Assembly (NCBI GenBank): GCA_947575425.1 | Contig: CANPNQ010000070.1 | Location: 1 to 6,143 of the forward strand | Source of the DNA: an uncultured Erysipelotrichaceae bacterium | Lineage (GTDB): Bacteria > Bacillota_I > Bacilli_A > Erysipelotrichales > Erysipelotrichaceae | DNA length: 6,143 bases | Direction: 5' to 3' | Shown: one piece after another, positions 1 to 6,143 of the stretch | How the letters are laid out: each line of letters begins with the position of its first letter | Position numbering within the stretch: position 1 is the stretch's first letter | The notes under the pieces: generated by a model | The model's database searches: none | Told to the model about the DNA's origin: nothing | The model's input: only the letters and a program-made list of their open reading frames with translations | Position numbers and translations under genes: made by a program

Positions 1-1217
1 AGGGGGCAATCGTCTATACCGGTGAATTTATCGTCGATTACGATATGCTCTCCGATCAATACAGCTGTGATTTGAATGAATTATCTGATATCGGAAAGCG
101 TGGTGTATTGTGTCTGTTATGTGAATCACAAGGGGTGGAGCGCAGTGGACACACAGCACCCAATCATCGCATCACCAGCCTGATTGAACCGATCTTTGAA
201 AAAAATAACGGCAGAATTTTAATTTCTGTGTATCGACAGAGTCTGTATCGAGTGATTGAAATCATTGATATCTGCAAGCGGTTGGGAAAGAAGATCTATT
301 TCCATGATAAGGAATTGCGTCAGTTGTTAAAGCACTTAGAGGACATGAAGTACTATCATGTGCCAAGAGAGATGGAAATTGTGGAGCGCAGTTTTCATGA
401 TGATGATGAGGACAATGTTGTCGTGATCATCAGCGGTTCCGGCAAGAATCTCTTCCGCACCATGAGCAATATTGCCAATCATGAGGATCCCAAGGTGGCA
501 TTTCGTCCCAGTGATACGATCATCATGGCATCTCCGGTGGTAAGTGGGACGGAGATGGAGGCCACTGATATGGAAAATGATATTTATAAAGAAGGGGGAC
601 ACATCTTTTCTTTGAATTCCAAAACAGTACTTTCCATGCATCCAAGCAGTGAAGATCTGAAAATGATGCTCTATCTGTTTAAACCGAAGTATTATATTCC
701 GGTAAAAGGAGAATATCGCCATCTAGTGATGAATGCCAATTTGGGCGTTTCCATGGGATATTCTGCGGATCGCATCCTTATTTTAGACAACGGTCAGATT
801 GCGGTATTTGAGAATACGGTGTTAAAGAGTGCATCTCAGCGTTTGGAACTGGAGGATACTTTGATTGACGGCAAGGAAAACTGGGATGTGACCGGTGTGG
901 TATTAAAGGATCGGGAAACATTGTCAACCGATGGTGTGATGATCATTGGTGTCGGTGTGAATATGAAAACCAAAGAGGTGATCAACGGTCCGGACGTCCA
1001 GACAAGAGGGCTGATTTATTTGAAGGATGCTGATTATATCGTAAAAGAGGTAGGCGATATGATGGAGGAATGCATCCAAAGCGCAGTGAAGGAAAAGCGT
1101 TATGACAATTTAACTCTGCGTGCAGAGGTAAGGGATAAAATTACCAAGTATTTGATGAAACAGACCGGAAAGCGTCCGATGGTGCTTCCGGTGATCATCG
1201 AGATCAATGTTGGGTAG
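1..1217 (+). CDS. rnj: RNase J-family ribonuclease (J2-like), 5'-truncated by window edge
   Basis: This is the C-terminal part of a metallo-beta-lactamase/beta-CASP ribonuclease of the RNase J family, which matures and degrades RNA in the cytoplasm, usually as J1/J2 complexes. The frame is open to the window edge (first full codon at 3), so ATG 45 is internal. 404 residues remain. Comparing motif positions with B. subtilis RNase J1 (about 555 aa), about 156 N-terminal residues are missing, including the HxHxDH metal motif. Visible parts are the end of the beta-lactamase core, the beta-CASP domain, the GEYR region (fragment residues 236-239) and the RNase J C-terminal domain with NGPDVQTRG (328-336). 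Key positions are altered: TGDF reads TGEF (Glu8), TGSQGEP reads SGSGKNL, and PxHGEYR reads PVKGEYR (Lys235). His213, equivalent to the catalytic His368, is kept. This suggests a J2-like, weak or structural subunit. The family call is secure; the J2 assignment is inferred from these changes and from the ftsK neighbour. Confidence 0.9.
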   Translation, partial: GAIVYTGEFIVDYDMLSDQYSCDLNELSDIGKRGVLCLLCESQGVERSGHTAPNHRITSLIEPIFEKNNGRILISVYRQSLYRVIEIIDICKRLGKKIYFHDKELRQLLKHLEDMKYYHVPREMEIVERSFHDDDEDNVVVIISGSGKNLFRTMSNIANHEDPKVAFRPSDTIIMASPVVSGTEMEATDMENDIYKEGGHIFSLNSKTVLSMHPSSEDLKMMLYLFKPKYYIPVKGEYRHLVMNANLGVSMGYSADRILILDNGQIAVFENTVLKSASQRLELEDTLIDGKENWDVTGVVLKDRETLSTDGVMIIGVGVNMKTKEVINGPDVQTRGLIYLKDADYIVKEVGDMMEECIQSAVKEKRYDNLTLRAEVRDKITKYLMKQTGKRPMVLPVIIEINVG

Positions 1218-1226
1218 GATAGAATT

Positions 1227-1233
1227 GGAGGGG
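1227..1233 (+). promoter_or_regulatory. Ribosome binding site of ftsK
   Basis: GGAGGGG lies in the 20-bp gap after the rnj stop codon. Its GGAGG core ends 6 nt before ATG 1238. This strong Shine-Dalgarno match fixes the ftsK start and shows that the gene can be translated independently of rnj. Confidence 0.8.
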
Positions 1234-1237
1234 TCTT

Positions 1238-3628
1238 ATGGCCAAGAGTAAGACAAAGAAAAACAATGCGAAAAAGCAGAAGGAAAACGAGATACTGTTA
1301 TATGTTTATGCACTGTTAATGATCACGCTCTCTTTGATCGGTGGCCTTCAGATCGGTTTTGTCGGCACGCTGTTGACAGGAAGCATAAAATTTGTATTTG
1401 GCAATTTGTATGGTATCATATACGGCGTGATCATTCTGTTTGCGATCATGTTAATGATGAAAAAATCCATACAGGAGATCCCTTTGAATTATACGGTTGG
1501 TGTTGTGGTGCTGCTCATCGCTTGGCTGATTGCAGCATCGATGCCCAAAGATACCTCATTAAAAGGAATGGCGGTTTTGAACACCTATGTGGGGGATTCA
1601 GCGGCGATCTTTGCCGGGGAGCTGGCAGCCGGTGGCGGCGTGATCGGTGCTTTGCTGGTAAGTGTATGTTCGTTTTTGTTTGATTACACGGGAACATGGA
1701 TCATGGTGGTTGCCTTATTGGCACTAGGGATCATATTACTGGCCAGCGGGGCATTCATGGAGTGGATGCAAAATGCCAAGGAACGGGTAAAGGAGCCGAT
1801 CATGACTGCGCATGAAGAAAGTAAAAAGCGCAGGGCGATTCAGCGTGAGGAAAAGCGACAGGCGAAAATGGTGGACATCCGAGTCGATGATGAAGACGAG
1901 GAGATGGAGGATCATGCCCAATTAAGGCAAATGAGTATAGAGGAGCGGGTGAAAAAAGGACAGGTCTCCTTTTTGGAAGCGGATGAATGGATGGAACCGG
2001 AACCATCCAAAACAGAGGATGATGAACTCGATATCTTAAATGAAGGCGTGATGATGAGCGCAGAGGAAGAGAGTGAACTGCTAAAGAGTCCAAAGGTATT
2101 GCAAGATAAGGCAAGGGAGGATCAGCGCATCATCAATGAGACGATCGGGAAAGAGGATGATTTTGTTTCAGCATTTCAGGAGGATTATACCAACTACAAA
2201 TTGCCTCGCTTGAATCTGTTAAAGGATTCCGGTAAAAAGGGGAAATCATTGAATAATATCAATGCGGCGAATGAAAGCGGACGACAACTGATTGAAATAT
2301 TGGATCAATTCGGAGTAAAGGCAACTTTGATTGCCACACATATCGGACCGGCTGTTACCAAGTTTGAGGTGAAGCCTGATCTTGGCGTGCGAGTCAATAA
2401 AATCAGCAATCTTCAGTATGACATCAAAATGGCACTGGCCGCAAAGGATATCCGTATCGAGGCGCCGATTCCGGGAAAATCAGCGGTTGGTATTGAAATT
2501 CCTAATGTGGAAAAAACCGCTGTCTCCATGAAGGAACTGATGAAGCAGATCCCGGAGCGTTATGAGGATAAAAAACTCACATTTGCATTGGGGAAGGATT
2601 TGATGGGAAACTGTGTCTATGGCGAATTGAATAAGATGCCTCATTTATTGATCGCCGGAGCGACCGGAAGCGGTAAATCCGTATGTGTGAATACGATTAT
2701 CACTTCATTGCTGATGCGTACAAAGCCGGATGAGGTGAAATTACTGCTGGTGGATCCCAAAAAGGTGGAATTTACGCCGTATCGCAGCGTTCCCCATTTG
2801 TTGGGACCGGTGATTACCGATGGGGAAGAAGCCAATCGGGCATTGAAGGTTGTCGTCAATATGATGGATCAGCGCTATGAGTTATTCTCCATGGCAGGGG
2901 TGCGTAATATCGGCGGGTATAACGGCTATATTGAAAATCATCCTGAGGAGGGCTTAAAAAAGCTACCTTGGATCGTGGTTATCATCGATGAATTGGCAGA
3001 TTTGATGCTGGTTGCTGCCAAAGAGGTGGAATCCAGCATTCAGCGCATTACGCAACTGGCCCGCGCGGCAGGAATTCATTTGATCGTTGCGACACAGCGC
3101 CCTAGTGTTGATGTTATCACCGGAATCATCAAGGCAAATATCCCATCCCGGATTGCCTTTGCGGTTTCTTCCGCTGTGGATTCTCGTACGATACTGGATC
3201 AGGTGGGAGCGGAAAAGCTGCTTGGCTTAGGCGATATGCTATACATCCCGGTAGGAGAGCAGGTTGCGATCCGTGTTCAGGGTGCCTTTGTTTCGGATGA
3301 AGAGGTTCAAGCAATCTGTGAATTTGTCAGCAAGCAGGCAAAGCCGAAATTTGATGATGCGTTCTTGCGCTTGGAGGTATTGGATGGAGGCATCACTGCC
3401 ACCTCTACGCCATCTCATGATGATCCGCTCTATGATGAGGTCAAAGCGTTTGTGATCTCCACGCAAAAAGCGAGCACCTCGCTCATTCAGCGCAAGTTCA
3501 GCATTGGCTATTCGCGTGCGGCTAGACTGATTGACACCTTAGAGGAAAACGGAGTCATTGGTGCGGCTCGTGGCAGCAAGCCACGTGAAGTATATATCAA
3601 AAACAGTGAGGAGGATGACAATGAGTGA
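1238..3628 (+). CDS. ftsK: DNA translocase FtsK/SpoIIIE
   Basis: This 796-residue, membrane-anchored, ATP-driven DNA pump moves chromosomal DNA through the division or sporulation septum. A short Lys-rich N-terminus is followed by hydrophobic segments at about 19-42, 52-74, 85-102, 131-148 and 152-174, which fit the FtsK membrane domain. A charged, low-complexity linker (about 176-325) leads to the motor. The alpha domain spans about 340-425. The RecA-like beta domain has Walker A GATGSGKS (474-481), VDPKKVEF (505-512), Walker B VVIIDELAD (580-588) and TQRPS (619-623). The C-terminal winged-helix gamma domain (about 727-788) carries IGYSRAARL (756-764) and GSKPREVYI (779-787). All motor motifs are intact and the length matches SpoIIIE-type proteins. 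The soluble paralogue SftA is unlikely because membrane segments are present. Its last 8 bases overlap the start of the downstream glycyl radical enzyme gene. Whether it serves division, sporulation or both cannot be read from this window. Confidence 0.97.
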   Translation: MAKSKTKKNNAKKQKENEILLYVYALLMITLSLIGGLQIGFVGTLLTGSIKFVFGNLYGIIYGVIILFAIMLMMKKSIQEIPLNYTVGVVVLLIAWLIAASMPKDTSLKGMAVLNTYVGDSAAIFAGELAAGGGVIGALLVSVCSFLFDYTGTWIMVVALLALGIILLASGAFMEWMQNAKERVKEPIMTAHEESKKRRAIQREEKRQAKMVDIRVDDEDEEMEDHAQLRQMSIEERVKKGQVSFLEADEWMEPEPSKTEDDELDILNEGVMMSAEEESELLKSPKVLQDKAREDQRIINETIGKEDDFVSAFQEDYTNYKLPRLNLLKDSGKKGKSLNNINAANESGRQLIEILDQFGVKATLIATHIGPAVTKFEVKPDLGVRVNKISNLQYDIKMALAAKDIRIEAPIPGKSAVGIEIPNVEKTAVSMKELMKQIPERYEDKKLTFALGKDLMGNCVYGELNKMPHLLIAGATGSGKSVCVNTIITSLLMRTKPDEVKLLLVDPKKVEFTPYRSVPHLLGPVITDGEEANRALKVVVNMMDQRYELFSMAGVRNIGGYNGYIENHPEEGLKKLPWIVVIIDELADLMLVAAKEVESSIQRITQLARAAGIHLIVATQRPSVDVITGIIKANIPSRIAFAVSSAVDSRTILDQVGAEKLLGLGDMLYIPVGEQVAIRVQGAFVSDEEVQAICEFVSKQAKPKFDDAFLRLEVLDGGITATSTPSHDDPLYDEVKAFVISTQKASTSLIQRKFSIGYSRAARLIDTLEENGVIGAARGSKPREVYIKNSEEDDNE
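3608..3614 (+). promoter_or_regulatory. Ribosome binding site of yjjI, inside ftsK
   Basis: GAGGAGG sits within the codons for the acidic tail of FtsK, 6 nt before ATG 3621. It selects that ATG over the in-frame ATG at 3615, which would have no spacer, and over upstream in-frame ATGs such as 3558. Confidence 0.8.
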
Positions 3629-5126
3629 AGTAAGCAATATCATCAAGGATCCAAAGCTGACCTATGCACAGCAGGTACTGGCTTTGGCAAGACTAGCGGA
3701 GAATCATGACAATACCTTACCGCTGGAAGCAGAATTTGAACAGGCATGTAAGGATCAGATCTTGTGCGATCTCGGGGAGGGACGTGCGCCTTATCGGCCG
3801 CGCTATATTCTGCCGGATTATGCAAAACTGATGAAGGATGGCTGTCAATTTTTGGAGATTACACCTCCTACCGATATTTGGGAGGCAACCAATGCTTTGT
3901 TAATCTTTTACAAGCATGTGCCGAGCATTACCTCATTTCCCGTTTATTTGGGCAATTTCACGGAGCTGTTTGAACCGTTTCATAAGGATGCGGCAGAGAC
4001 AAGAAAGGCGTTACGGCTGTTTTTACAGCACATCGATAAGACACTGACCGATTCCTTTGTCCATGCGAATATAGGTCCACAAGACAGTGAGGTCAATCGC
4101 ATTCTCTTGGATCTGACAAAGGAAATGCAACTGGCGATTCCCAATTTGACGCTGTTATACGATCCAAAGAAAACAAGCGATGATTTTGCACTCGCCTGTA
4201 TCGATTGCATGCTTGCGACAAGTAAACCGTCCTTTGCGAATGATGTGATGTATCGCAAAGAGATGAGTGATTATGCCATCGCCAGCTGTTATAATGCATT
4301 AAAGGTATGCGGCGGTGGCTACACGTTGCCGCGCATCCGCTTGTATAATGTTGCATGTAAGGCGGATTCTATTGATGATTTCTTCGATCGGGTATTGCCC
4401 TATTATACGCAGCTGTTATTGCGTAATATGGATACAAGAATCAAATATATCGTAGAAGAAAGCAACTTCTTCACATGTAATTTCTTGGTAAAAGAAGGAT
4501 TTGTGAAACGGGAGAACTTCACCGGTATGTTTGGAGTGGTCGGCTTGGCAGAATGCGTCAACCATCTGCTTGGCATCAGCGATCCCAATCAGGGGTATGG
4601 TCACAGTGAGGAAGCAAACAAATTCGGTTTACGGGTGATGGATGCCTTGGAGAAAATGGTGAAGGAACATCATGGTCTGTATTGTGAGGGGTGCGACAAT
4701 CGCTATGTTTTACATGCGCAGGTCGGTATTGACAGCGATGGCAGAGACAATTCTCCGGGCGCCCGAATTCCGATTGGTTCAGAGCCAGATCTGGCAGAGC
4801 ATATTGAATGCGAATGCCACTTCCATAAGTATTTTGTATCGGGGATCGGCGATATCTTTAAATTTGATGATACATGGAATCATTCGCAGGAGGCATTGTT
4901 AGATATCATCAAGGGAGCCTTCCTTGGCGGTATGCGCTATTTCACCGGATACAATGCGGATTGTGATGTGGTGCGTGTCACCGGTTATCTGGTAAAGAAA
5001 AGCGAGATCGCAAAGCTGGACAAGGAACAGGCAAGCTTAAACAACGTGACGGTATTCGGACAAGGGGCTCGCGATTATGGCAATGCCTTGGATCGCAGGG
5101 TTTATGATGAAAGCGCCCGTAAATAA
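3621..5126 (+). CDS. yjjI: YjjI-family glycyl radical enzyme, substrate unknown
   Basis: This 501-residue protein matches the YjjI family (E. coli YjjI is about 516 aa), a glycyl radical enzyme group related to anaerobic ribonucleotide reductase NrdD. As far as I know its reaction is not established. The C-terminal radical-loop motif RVTGY (452-456) places the radical on Gly455. GGGYTLPRIRLYN (231-243) resembles the NrdD segment that ends in NLPR. Cys230, just before it, is the best candidate for the thiyl residue, with Cys223 as an alternative. FGVVGLAE (304-311) is another NrdD-like motif. A Cys-rich stretch (CxxC at 355-358, CxC at 397-399, then His400 and His402) could bind metal. The start at 3621 is chosen from the ribosome binding site; it overlaps the ftsK stop by 8 bp, so the two are probably translationally coupled. 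Its activase follows with a 20-bp overlap. The NrdD-type C-terminal zinc domain after the glycine is absent; 46 residues follow Gly455. The protein is expected to be cytoplasmic and oxygen-sensitive once activated. Confidence 0.9.
   Translation: MSEVSNIIKDPKLTYAQQVLALARLAENHDNTLPLEAEFEQACKDQILCDLGEGRAPYRPRYILPDYAKLMKDGCQFLEITPPTDIWEATNALLIFYKHVPSITSFPVYLGNFTELFEPFHKDAAETRKALRLFLQHIDKTLTDSFVHANIGPQDSEVNRILLDLTKEMQLAIPNLTLLYDPKKTSDDFALACIDCMLATSKPSFANDVMYRKEMSDYAIASCYNALKVCGGGYTLPRIRLYNVACKADSIDDFFDRVLPYYTQLLLRNMDTRIKYIVEESNFFTCNFLVKEGFVKRENFTGMFGVVGLAECVNHLLGISDPNQGYGHSEEANKFGLRVMDALEKMVKEHHGLYCEGCDNRYVLHAQVGIDSDGRDNSPGARIPIGSEPDLAEHIECECHFHKYFVSGIGDIFKFDDTWNHSQEALLDIIKGAFLGGMRYFTGYNADCDVVRVTGYLVKKSEIAKLDKEQASLNNVTVFGQGARDYGNALDRRVYDESARK
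5095..5100 (+). promoter_or_regulatory. Probable ribosome binding site of yjjW, inside yjjI
   Basis: GCAGGG precedes ATG 5107 by 6 nt and lies within the 3' end of yjjI. It is weaker than the two upstream sites. It favours ATG 5107 over ATG 5104 (spacer 3) and over 5077 or 5083, which lie upstream of this site. Confidence 0.5.
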
Positions 5127-5943
5127 AATCATTCCTTTTTCCAATGTAGATGGCCCGGGCAACCGTTGTGCCATCTTTTTTCAGTCCTGTCCCTTTGCCT
5201 GTCTCTATTGTCATAATCCCGAAACCATTCATATGTGTCATAATTGCGGTGCATGTGTGGCGACCTGTCCCACCAAGGCCCTGCATATGGAAGAAGAAAA
5301 GGTCATATGGGACCCCTCCCTTTGTGTGAATTGTGATACCTGCATTCATAGGTGTGCGCATCATGCCTCTCCCAAAATACGCGATATGAGTGCAGATGAA
5401 TTGGCGGCTGAGGTAAAAAAGCATCGCTTGTTTATCCGTGGAGTGACTCTGAGTGGGGGAGAATGCATGAATCAAGCTCCTTTTTTGGAGGAGCTAGTTC
5501 CCAAACTGAAAGAAATGGGACTGCACATTCTGATCGATTCCAACGGATTTTATGAATTTTCTAAGGCACCGTATTTGCTTTCCTTATGTGATGGGGTGAT
5601 GCTAGATGTGAAGGCGGTTGATCCCATCTTTCATCAACAACTGTGCGCCCATAGCAATGACACTGTCCTACACAATCTGGATTATTTGCTGGAACAGGGA
5701 AAACTGGAAGAAGTACGTACCGTTTTACTGCCGCATCACGAGGAACAAAACAAGAAAACGATTGCCTATGTGGTAAAACATATTGACAATCGCTGTCGCT
5801 ACAAGCTAATTGCTTATCGCCCCTATGGTGTAAGAGCGGAAGGCATACAGGCATTTGGCAATGCCTCTTTAACAAAAGAGCAATTAAAGGAATATGCACA
5901 ATATGCGCAAGAGCTTGGTTGTCACAGCATACATATTGTATAA
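5107..5943 (+). CDS. yjjW: YjjW-family glycyl radical enzyme activase (radical SAM)
   Basis: This protein (278 residues from ATG 5107; E. coli YjjW is about 287) belongs to the radical SAM activases. These reductively cleave S-adenosylmethionine and abstract a hydrogen from the glycine of a partner enzyme, here almost certainly YjjI Gly455. The N-terminus has the activase signature FSNVDGPGNR (11-20). The [4Fe-4S]-SAM motif CX3CX2C is at Cys28, Cys32 and Cys35. It is followed by two ferredoxin-type sets, Cys44/47/50/54 and Cys73/76/79/83, as in activases with an inserted bis-cluster domain. SGGE (116-119), DSNG (144-147) and MLDVK (165-169) are core motifs of the radical SAM barrel, and RPYGVR lies near the C-terminus. 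The gene overlaps yjjI by 20 bp, typical of co-translated enzyme/activase pairs. Start codons at 5077, 5083 and 5104 are in frame, but the 5107 start gives the best ribosome binding site spacing and the expected family N-terminus. All cluster cysteines are intact, so it should be functional under anaerobic conditions. Confidence 0.93.
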   Translation: MKAPVNKIIPFSNVDGPGNRCAIFFQSCPFACLYCHNPETIHMCHNCGACVATCPTKALHMEEEKVIWDPSLCVNCDTCIHRCAHHASPKIRDMSADELAAEVKKHRLFIRGVTLSGGECMNQAPFLEELVPKLKEMGLHILIDSNGFYEFSKAPYLLSLCDGVMLDVKAVDPIFHQQLCAHSNDTVLHNLDYLLEQGKLEEVRTVLLPHHEEQNKKTIAYVVKHIDNRCRYKLIAYRPYGVRAEGIQAFGNASLTKEQLKEYAQYAQELGCHSIHIV

Positions 5944-6000
5944 CTAGATCCATAAATCAACGATAAAGATAAGATACACAAAAAGTAATATATGGAAAAT

Positions 6001-6006
6001 TATAAT
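6001..6006 (+). promoter_or_regulatory. Candidate -10 box (weak promoter call)
   Basis: TATAAT is an exact match to the vegetative sigma factor -10 consensus. The hexamer 17 nt upstream (5978-5983, ACAAAA) is a poor -35, and no TG extension precedes the box. In DNA this AT-rich the match may be chance. If real, transcription would start near 6013 and run into the inverted repeats at 6011-6023 and 6052-6090. Confidence 0.25.
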
Positions 6007-6010
6007 GTAA

Positions 6011-6023
6011 TTCCGTATCGGAA
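6011..6023. repeat. Short perfect inverted repeat
   Basis: TTCCG-TAT-CGGAA forms a 5-bp stem with a 3-nt loop. It is too short to act as a terminator and has no T-run on either side. It could be an operator half-site pair or chance. Confidence 0.35.
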
Positions 6024-6051
6024 ATGAATATAAACTGCTTTAGCACTTTTA

Positions 6052-6090
6052 AAACTTGCAGGAGTAGGTGTACTCTAATGCAAAAAGTTT
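6052..6090. repeat. Imperfect nested inverted repeat
   Basis: Three stem blocks nest around a GGTG loop: AAACTT (6052-6057) with AAGTTT (6085-6090), GCA (6058-6060) with TGC (6079-6081), and GAGTA (6062-6066) with TACTC (6071-6075). The blocks are separated by G6061 and TAA 6076-6078 on one level and by AAA 6082-6084 on the next. In total 14 base pairs can form over 39 nt. It is not followed by a T-run on the + strand, and on the - strand only by TTAAAAG-type sequence, so a terminator role is doubtful. A structured RNA, a repeat element end or a binding site are alternatives. Confidence 0.45.
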
Positions 6091-6143
6091 GAAGTTATGG
6101 AATGAAGCAAAAGAGTAAACAATCTATGCTCAGAATCGCTCCC

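Larger units (their letters stand above)
5944..6143. other. AT-rich non-coding tail downstream of yjjW
   Basis: By hand count this 200-bp stretch is about 31% GC, and its first 57 bases about 25%, well below the coding region. I see no complete gene with a ribosome binding site, no tRNA or rRNA, and no GC-rich hairpin followed by a T-run, so the operon terminator is either Rho-dependent or beyond the window. It holds the small inverted repeats and the candidate -10 box listed separately. The last 42 bases are open in one + frame from ATG 6102, but without a ribosome binding site or recognisable protein. Confidence 0.6.

Noticed and set aside
3558..3620. Longer YjjI N-terminus from ATG 3558
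   Set aside because: The extra 21 residues are an out-of-frame reading of the FtsK gamma domain, and 3621 has a well-spaced GAGGAGG.
3774..3781. GGGGAGGG, matching the E. coli KOPS pattern GGGNAGGG
   Set aside because: One match to seven fixed bases on two strands is expected by chance in a window this size (about 0.75), and the motif of this host is unknown.
5077..5106. Longer YjjW N-terminus from ATG 5077
   Set aside because: The extension reads through yjjI codons in another frame. The activase signature begins close after ATG 5107, which has the better-placed ribosome binding site.
4978..5475. 165-codon antisense reading frame across the yjjI/yjjW junction
   Set aside because: It lies opposite two well-supported genes, resembles no family I know, and is a typical shadow frame. 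The same applies to antisense frames at 336-722, 1800-2114 and 5561-5953.
5949..5996. TCCATA/TATGGA inverted repeat after yjjW as a terminator
   Set aside because: The arms are only 6 bp and AT-rich, with a 36-nt loop and no T-run.
6024..6092. 22-codon reading frame in the tail
   Set aside because: It has no ribosome binding site, overlaps the nested inverted repeat, and its product is not recognisable.
6102..6143. Open frame from ATG 6102 to the window end
   Set aside because: Only 14 codons are visible, with no ribosome binding site and no recognisable sequence, so a gene start cannot be supported.

Overview
The window is a compact, single-strand gene run from a low-to-moderate-GC Firmicutes-type anaerobe. 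Two sample lines of coding sequence that I counted by hand are about 40-45% GC. An RNase J, a membrane-anchored SpoIIIE/FtsK and strong GGAGG-type ribosome binding sites point to Firmicutes. An oxygen-sensitive glycyl radical enzyme points to anaerobic life. A gut Erysipelotrichia-like or clostridial host would fit, but I cannot prove the genus from this sequence.

Layout, all on the + strand: (1) 1-1217, the C-terminal ~404 residues of an RNase J-family protein, cut by the window start. It resembles the second, degenerate paralogue (RNase J2), with metal-ligand positions changed. (2) 1238-3628, a complete FtsK/SpoIIIE DNA translocase. (3) 3621-5126, a YjjI-family glycyl radical enzyme whose start codon lies inside the last codons of ftsK. 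(4) 5107-5943, its YjjW-family radical-SAM activase, overlapping yjjI by 20 bp. (5) 5944-6143, an AT-rich (about 31% GC) non-coding tail with small inverted repeats and no convincing terminator or gene.

Genes 1 to 4 are separated by 20 bp or overlap (+20, -8, -20 bp), so they are probably one transcription unit. The first two are housekeeping functions (RNA processing/decay and chromosome segregation), and their adjacency recalls the rnjB-tepA-spoIIIE region of Bacillus subtilis without tepA. The last two form a self-contained enzyme/activase pair: YjjW would use S-adenosylmethionine and iron-sulfur clusters to place a radical on Gly455 of YjjI. The reaction and substrate of YjjI are, to my knowledge, not established, so this pair is the most interesting content here. 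The sequence shows no CRISPR array, RNA gene or identifiable mobile element.
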